From: Streptomyces sp. CB01249
Lineage (GTDB): Bacteria > Actinomycetota > Actinomycetes > Streptomycetales > Streptomycetaceae
DNA length: 64,000 nt
Direction of reading: 5' to 3'
Assembly: GCF_001905735.1 (NCBI RefSeq)
Contig: NZ_LISW01000009.1
Location: 62,001 to 126,000 of the forward strand
A program made the position numbers and the translations under genes. A model generated the notes under the pieces. That model saw only the letters and a program-made list of their open reading frames with translations, did not search any database and was not told the DNA's origin. The stretch's first letter is position 1. Each line of letters opens with the position of its first letter. Positions 60,012-64,000 of the stretch are shown piece after piece.

Positions 60012-60202
60012 GGCCCCTACGCTCGCATCACGCCCCGAGCAGTCGCGGGGCGGGGCGGGCCAACGCCCCCGGAGGGATGGACCATTCGCCCTTGGAGAAT
60101 CGATTCGACGGCCCCCGATCGAGGGAAGCCGTGTTGGCTCCCCGGCGGCGGGGGCATGCCTGGCACCGACCCGCAGGACTACAAGAAAGAGGACGATCCC
60201 CG

Positions 60203-60556
60203 GTGTCTCTTCGCTCTCTCACCAAGGCCGTCGGCGCGGCGGCCGGTGCCGCCGTGCTGCTCGTGGCCGTGCCCGGTTCGGCGTCGGCCGCGACCGGTCA
60301 GTTCCGGTACTCCTACACCACCGAGGACGGGTACGAGGCCGTCGGCTTCCTGAACAACCCCGAGAGCGGCCGGTGCGTGAACCTGGACGCTCCCGCTTCC
60401 GTGCCGGGGGCCGCTTCCCGGGCGCCGAAGAATCTGACGGACGCCACCGCCATCGTCTTTCTCGGCGCGGACTGCGAGGGCGACACCTACTACGTCCTGC
60501 CGCCCGGCAAGGGCGCCTCCGACCGACTGCTGCTGAGGTCCGTCGTCTTCTCCTGA
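60203..60556 (+). CDS. Small secreted protein, crystallin-like
   Basis: A 117-residue exported protein. A signal peptide covers about residues 1-30 (ending GSASAAT). The mature part (TGQFRYSYTTEDGYEAVGFL, SGRCVNLDAP, AIVFLGADCEGDTYYVLPPG) contains two cysteines in the same positions as in the protein at 36454, suggesting paralogs. The GTG start is preceded by AAAGAGGA. A 17-base terminator hairpin follows. It may be an inhibitor or wall-associated protein; the function is unknown. Confidence 0.7.
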   Translation: MSLRSLTKAVGAAAGAAVLLVAVPGSASAATGQFRYSYTTEDGYEAVGFLNNPESGRCVNLDAPASVPGAASRAPKNLTDATAIVFLGADCEGDTYYVLPPGKGASDRLLLRSVVFS

Positions 60557-60564
60557 ACCGGCCG

Positions 60565-60607
60565 GCCGAGGGGCTGTGTCCGGGTGTCACGGACACAGCC
60601 TCTCGGC
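60565..60607 (+). terminator. Long hairpin after the small secreted-protein gene
   Basis: 17-base arms with one mismatch (GCCGAGGGGCTGTGTCC at 60565-60581 and its partner at 60591-60607) flank a 9-base loop and start 9 bases past the stop. It ends the secreted-protein transcript before the PP2C gene. Confidence 0.8.
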
Positions 60608-60752
60608 GCGCCGCGCCGACGAGTTCCCTGCCCGGGCAAGCCGGACGCGTTCGCGCGCCGCCTCCGCGAGGTCCTCGCGGGCGCCGCGTAGGCGCGGACC
60701 GCGCCGTACGTCTGCCGATGCGGGCCGGGCGGGTGCGGTGTAGAGAGGAGTC

Positions 60753-61865
60753 ATGGCGCAGCACGCCGAAAGACGCCGCCGGCCGGTGCGAGCGAGCCGG
60801 GCACTGCTCGCTGTCCCCATCGGCTGGATCATCACGGTCTTCCTGGTGGACATACTCGCACCGCCCGACATCCACCTCGGCCCGCTGCTCGTGGCGGCGC
60901 CCGCGATCACTCCCTCGATCGGCGGACCCCGCGCGGTCGGGTTCGTGGCCGCGCTGGCGGTGATCGCGCAGACGGCGGTCGGGGTGCTGCGCGATCCGGA
61001 CGAACTGCTCTCGGCGAACCACGAGGCGCAGATCCTCGCTCTGGCCCTGGTCGGGGTGTGCCTCGTGGTCTTCTGCGTGCTGCGGGAGCGCCGCGCCCGG
61101 GAGCTGGAGCAGGTGCGGTACGTCTCCGAGGCGGTCCAGCGGGTGGTCCTGCCCCCGCTGCCCCGGCGTCTCGGGCCGTTGCGCGCGGCCTCGCTCTATC
61201 TCGCGGCGGAGGCGGAGGCGCAGATCGGCGGGGACCTGTACGCGGCGGCGCGCACCGACACGGGGACGCGGCTGATCATCGGTGACGTACGGGGCAAGGG
61301 GGTGAGCGCGGTCAGTGACGCGGCGCTGCTGCTCGGCGCGTTCCACGCCGCGGCCCGGCACCGGGCGAGCCTGGACGAGCTGGTCGCCTACCTGGACGAG
61401 AGCGTGACCTGGGGGCTGCCCGAGTCGGACGGGAACGGGCCCGGGGAATCGTTCATCACCGCCACCGTGCTGGACATCCCCGACCGGCACGACCGCGTGC
61501 ACATGGTCTCCTGCGGGCATCCCCCACCGGTCGTGCTGCGCGGCGGGCGGCCGCTGACGATGGACGCCGCCTCGCCCGCTCCCCCGCTGGGGCTGGGTGG
61601 TCTGTCGCATCCGCGCTATCACATCGACAGCTTCCGCTTCGTTCCCGGCGACCTTCTGCTGCTGTACACGGACGGTGTCACCGAGGCCCGTGACGGCTCC
61701 CGCGCCTTCTATCCGCTCGCGGACCGCGTCACCGGCTGGGCCGGGGGCGACCCCGACTCCTTCATCGACCGCTTCCGCGACGATCTGCTGGGGTACGTCG
61801 GCGGGCGGCTGGACGACGACGCGGCCATGATCGCGATCGGGTACGGCGCCGCTCCCCGGGCCTGA
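60753..61865 (+). CDS. Membrane PP2C-type (SpoIIE-like) protein phosphatase
   Basis: A 370-residue membrane phosphatase. Two to three helices in residues 20-110 (RALLAVPIGWIITVFLVDIL, AVGFVAALAVIAQTAVGVLR, ILALALVGVCLVVFCVLRER) precede a complete SpoIIE/PP2C domain: QIGGDLYAAAR, LIIGDVRGKGVSAVSDAALL, SCGHPPPVVL, LLLLYTDGVTEARDG and DDDAAMIAI, which carry the metal-binding Asp residues. It should dephosphorylate anti-anti-sigma factors, as in many Streptomyces. The partner is not in the window. Confidence 0.9.
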   Translation: MAQHAERRRRPVRASRALLAVPIGWIITVFLVDILAPPDIHLGPLLVAAPAITPSIGGPRAVGFVAALAVIAQTAVGVLRDPDELLSANHEAQILALALVGVCLVVFCVLRERRARELEQVRYVSEAVQRVVLPPLPRRLGPLRAASLYLAAEAEAQIGGDLYAAARTDTGTRLIIGDVRGKGVSAVSDAALLLGAFHAAARHRASLDELVAYLDESVTWGLPESDGNGPGESFITATVLDIPDRHDRVHMVSCGHPPPVVLRGGRPLTMDAASPAPPLGLGGLSHPRYHIDSFRFVPGDLLLLYTDGVTEARDGSRAFYPLADRVTGWAGGDPDSFIDRFRDDLLGYVGGRLDDDAAMIAIGYGAAPRA

Positions 61866-61891
61866 CGTCGCGGGCGGGACCCGGCGCCCCC

Positions 61892-61920
61892 TTGACGGCT
61901 CCGTTGGTCCAGTCCAATCT
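61892..61920 (+). promoter_or_regulatory. Promoter with DasR-like site before the beta-helix gene
   Basis: TTGACG (61892-61897) and CAATCT (61915-61920) at 17-base spacing make a fair promoter. Between and over the -10, GTTGGTCCAGTCCAAT (61903-61918) matches 12 of 16 bases of the DasR consensus (ACTGGTCTAGTCCACT-like), a repressor released by glucosamine-6-phosphate. Confidence 0.5.
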
Positions 61921-61970
61921 GGGGCACCCCGTGATTTGTTGTGCCCCTGCCAAGACGGTGAGGTCCCGCC

Positions 61971-62987
61971 ATGCTCCGTACCCCTTCCCCTTCCGGCCGG
62001 CCCGGGCGACCCGCGCGGCGCACCGCCGTGGCCGCCGCGCTCGTCGGCGCCGGTCTGCTCGCCGCGCCCGGTGCCGCGTCAGCCGCATCCGGGAGCACCG
62101 ACGCGGCGGTGGTGCGGGTGACGAACGGCAAGGAGCTCAAGACCGCGCTGGCGGCCGCCGTTCCGGGGCAGACGATCGAGCTGGCGGACGGCTCCTACTC
62201 GGGCAACTTCAAGATCACGCGGGGTGGCACCGCGGCCGACCCGATCACCCTGACCGGATCACGGGCCGCCGTCCTCACCACCCCCTCGGGCGGCGGGAAC
62301 GGCATCCAGCTCACGAGCGCGCCGTACTGGGTGATCCGGGGCGTCACCGTCACCGGCGGCCAGAAGGGCATCATGATCGACTCCTCCGACCATGTCACGG
62401 CGGACTCGGTGGAGATCCACCACACGACCATGGAGGGCATCCACTTCCGGACGTCGAGCAGCTACGGGGTCATACAGAACTCCTTCATCCACGACACCGG
62501 CCTGTCGGGCAACGGCATGGGCGAGGGCGTGTACGTCGGCACGGCGAACACGCTCACGGACGCCAGCGACCACGTCCGCATCCTCGACAACGTCATCGGC
62601 CCCGGCATCGGCGGCGAGAACATCGACATCAAGGAAGGCACCACGGGCGGCCTGATCTCCGGGAACACCTTCGACGGCGACGGCCTCACCGGGGCCAACT
62701 ACGACGACTCGTGGGTCGACATCAAGGGCAACGGCTACACGGTCGAGAACAACCGGGGCACCGGCACCACCAACGACGGCTTCCAGACCCACACCCAGGA
62801 CCCGGGCTGGGGCTGCGGCACGGTCTTCCGTAACAACACCGCCGACCTGACGGGCGCCACGGGCCCCACCCGCTTCGCCATCGACATCACCAACTACTCC
62901 GCGTCGGACTGCCCCGCCACGGTGACCTCGGACAACCGCGTCACCGGCGGCGCCGGACTGGTCAACCCGGGCGTCCCCGTCACCTGA
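61971..62987 (+). CDS. Secreted parallel beta-helix protein (polysaccharide-lyase-like)
   Basis: A 338-residue exported protein. The signal peptide is about residues 1-40 (AALVGAGLLAAPGAASAASG). The mature part is a right-handed beta-helix: LKTALAAAVPGQTIELADGS, then YSGNFKITRGGTAADPITLT and repeated turns VTGGQKGIMIDSSDHVTADS, ILDNVIGPGIGGENIDIKEG and TVENNRGTGTTNDGFQTHTQ. Pectate or alginate lyase families share this fold, but no definite catalytic residues are seen. A DasR-like site upstream would link it to chitin or GlcNAc use. Confidence 0.8.
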   Translation: MLRTPSPSGRPGRPARRTAVAAALVGAGLLAAPGAASAASGSTDAAVVRVTNGKELKTALAAAVPGQTIELADGSYSGNFKITRGGTAADPITLTGSRAAVLTTPSGGGNGIQLTSAPYWVIRGVTVTGGQKGIMIDSSDHVTADSVEIHHTTMEGIHFRTSSSYGVIQNSFIHDTGLSGNGMGEGVYVGTANTLTDASDHVRILDNVIGPGIGGENIDIKEGTTGGLISGNTFDGDGLTGANYDDSWVDIKGNGYTVENNRGTGTTNDGFQTHTQDPGWGCGTVFRNNTADLTGATGPTRFAIDITNYSASDCPATVTSDNRVTGGAGLVNPGVPVT

Positions 62988-63026
62988 CCGTCCGCGGCAA
63001 GGGCGCGATGCGCGCCGATGCGCGGG

Positions 63027-63743
63027 TCAGCCCCCGGCCCCCGACCGGACCGCCCCGCCCACCTCGGCCGGCGAGACGCGCCAGGGCGCGCCGTGGCCGG
63101 GGAGCACCCAGGAGGCCGACAGGCCGGCGATCCGGTCCAGCGAGGTGAGCGCTTCGGCGGGGTCGTCGGTGAAGGGCGCCGGCTGGGGACCGGTGCGCCC
63201 GGTCAGGACGTGCCGCGTGGTCAGGGCGTCCCCCACGAAGACCGCGTCGGCGAGCGGGACGTGGACCGCCACGCTGCCCGGGGAGTGCCCCGGCATGCCC
63301 ACGATCACCGGGCGGCCGGGCAGGTCGAGGACATCGCCGTCGGCGACCTCCGTGACCTCTCCGACGTAGCGGGGTCGCAGGCCGTTCTTGCGGAGGGAGT
63401 AGCCGAAGAACCCGAGGGCGGGGCCCGGGCGCATGGGGCCGACGGCGACCTTGGGCTTCTCCCCCGTGCGGGCGCGAAGCGCGTCGTCGGCGTGGACGAA
63501 CACCGGTACGCCGTAGGTGGTGCGCAGCCGTTCGGCGAAGCCGATGTGGTCCGAGTCGCCGTGGGTCAGCACGACGCCGCGGATGTCACCGGCGGACTTG
63601 CCCAGGGCGCGGAGTTCGCGCCGCAGGTCCCGCCAGTGGCCGGGTAGTCCGGCGTCGATGAGGGTGATGCCCTCGTCGGTGTCGACCAGGTAGCAGGACA
63701 CGACGTCGTTGCCGAGACGGTGCAGATGGGGTGCGAGTTTCAT
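63027..63743 (-). CDS. MBL-fold metallo-hydrolase
   Basis: A 238-residue metallo-beta-lactamase-fold protein. VVLTHGDSDHIGFAERLR is the HxxxDH zinc motif; VIVGMPGHSPGSVAVHVPLA, VFVGDAL and WVLPGHGAP give the remaining His and Asp ligands. It has no signal peptide, so it acts in the cytoplasm. It is 30 bases downstream of the isochorismatase-like gene on the same strand and probably co-transcribed. The substrate is unknown. Confidence 0.87.
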   Translation of the reverse strand: MKLAPHLHRLGNDVVSCYLVDTDEGITLIDAGLPGHWRDLRRELRALGKSAGDIRGVVLTHGDSDHIGFAERLRTTYGVPVFVHADDALRARTGEKPKVAVGPMRPGPALGFFGYSLRKNGLRPRYVGEVTEVADGDVLDLPGRPVIVGMPGHSPGSVAVHVPLADAVFVGDALTTRHVLTGRTGPQPAPFTDDPAEALTSLDRIAGLSASWVLPGHGAPWRVSPAEVGGAVRSGAGG

Positions 63744-63773
63744 GGGGTCTTCCTCCGGGAACGCGGGCGTGGA

Positions 63774-64000
63774 CTAGCTCATCAGGGCGTGCAGTGCGGT
63801 GATGACCTGGCGGCCGGGGGGATCGGTGAAGTCGCGGACCAGGTCCGTGACGAGGCTCGCCACCGAGGTCACGGAGCCTCCCGCCGCCTCGACCTGACGC
63901 AGTGCCGCCGTCTCCGTGCGCTCCGACATGCCGCCGCACGCGTCGACCGGGACGATCACGTCGTATCCGTCGGCCAGGGCGTCGAGCGCGGTGTGCAGGA
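63774..64000 (-). CDS. Isochorismatase-like cysteine hydrolase, partial
   Basis: Only the C-terminal ~75 residues are in the window; the gene runs off the right edge. LHTALDALADGYDVIVPVDA followed by CGGMSERTETAALRQVEAAG matches the end of cysteine hydrolases of the isochorismatase/nicotinamidase family (the conserved late D-A-C position and A-L/I-R-x-M turn). It is co-directional with the MBL-fold gene. The substrate cannot be told from this part. Confidence 0.75.
   Translation of the reverse strand, partial: LHTALDALADGYDVIVPVDACGGMSERTETAALRQVEAAGGSVTSVASLVTDLVRDFTDPPGRQVITALHALMS

Noticed and set aside
1..64000. CRISPR array or mobile element
   Set aside because: No regularly spaced repeats, transposase, integrase or flanking target duplication were seen.

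Overview
The window is high-GC actinobacterial DNA, almost certainly Streptomyces. The signs are strong third-position G/C bias, frequent GTG and TTG starts, short intergenic gaps, ATGA-type overlaps, several probable leaderless promoters, very rare TTA (bldA) codons, and typical accessory genes (secreted small proteins, IclR/TetR/LysR regulators, a Ser/Thr kinase, a PP2C phosphatase). I see no rRNA, tRNA, CRISPR array or transposase. No gene-free stretch exceeds 300 bases; the longest are about 255-271 bases and are regulatory or featureless.

Layout. 1-9824: an alpha-mannoside utilisation locus. A ROK kinase (partial) and a phosphomannose-isomerase-like protein run leftward. An ABC sugar importer (binding protein plus two permeases), a GH76 endo-mannanase and a GH38 alpha-mannosidase run rightward. 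Two LacI-type operators lie in the divergent gap. 9886-15114: an IclR regulator, an OPT oligopeptide transporter, an M29-type aminopeptidase and an S33 proline-iminopeptidase-like hydrolase, probably for peptide uptake and digestion, ending in a strong terminator. 15141-22923: small membrane and secreted proteins, two decayed genes (an ECF sigma factor joined to a reductase remnant, and a tripeptidyl-aminopeptidase-like hydrolase), a TPR protein, a lipoprotein, a kinase-DUF4328 fusion and a flavoprotein.

23157-31444 is the most unusual part: an ABC exporter-like gene followed by four tightly packed genes carrying seven Nudix domains. One is fused to an aminoglycoside-phosphotransferase-like kinase and contains two TTA codons. 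One sits between an N-terminal methyltransferase and a C-terminal isoaspartate/FxLD-type methyltransferase. It looks like an uncharacterised modification or biosynthesis system, possibly under bldA control. I found no precursor peptide.

31473-46840: mixed accessory genes. These include a GFA protein, a divergent NmrA/TetR pair, secreted crystallin-like proteins, an RmlD-like reductase, a secreted amidase, a NADAR-domain protein paired with a membrane protein, a Rieske oxygenase, a TetR/MFS efflux pair, and a secreted protein with an early TTA codon.

47067-58898: a 3-hydroxyanthranilate meta-cleavage catabolic locus. It has a carboxylesterase, an MHS-type importer, 2-aminomuconate semialdehyde dehydrogenase, 4-oxalocrotonate decarboxylase, a RidA-type 2-aminomuconate deaminase, 3-hydroxyanthranilate 3,4-dioxygenase, ACMS decarboxylase, a LysR regulator, and a leftward operon of vinylpyruvate hydratase, acylating acetaldehyde dehydrogenase and hydroxy-oxovalerate aldolase, with a divergent IclR regulator. 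Together these genes can take 3-hydroxyanthranilate to pyruvate and acetyl-CoA. 58893-64000: an SMI1/KNR4 protein, a small secreted protein, a PP2C phosphatase, a secreted beta-helix protein with a DasR-like site upstream, an MBL-fold hydrolase and a partial isochorismatase-like hydrolase.
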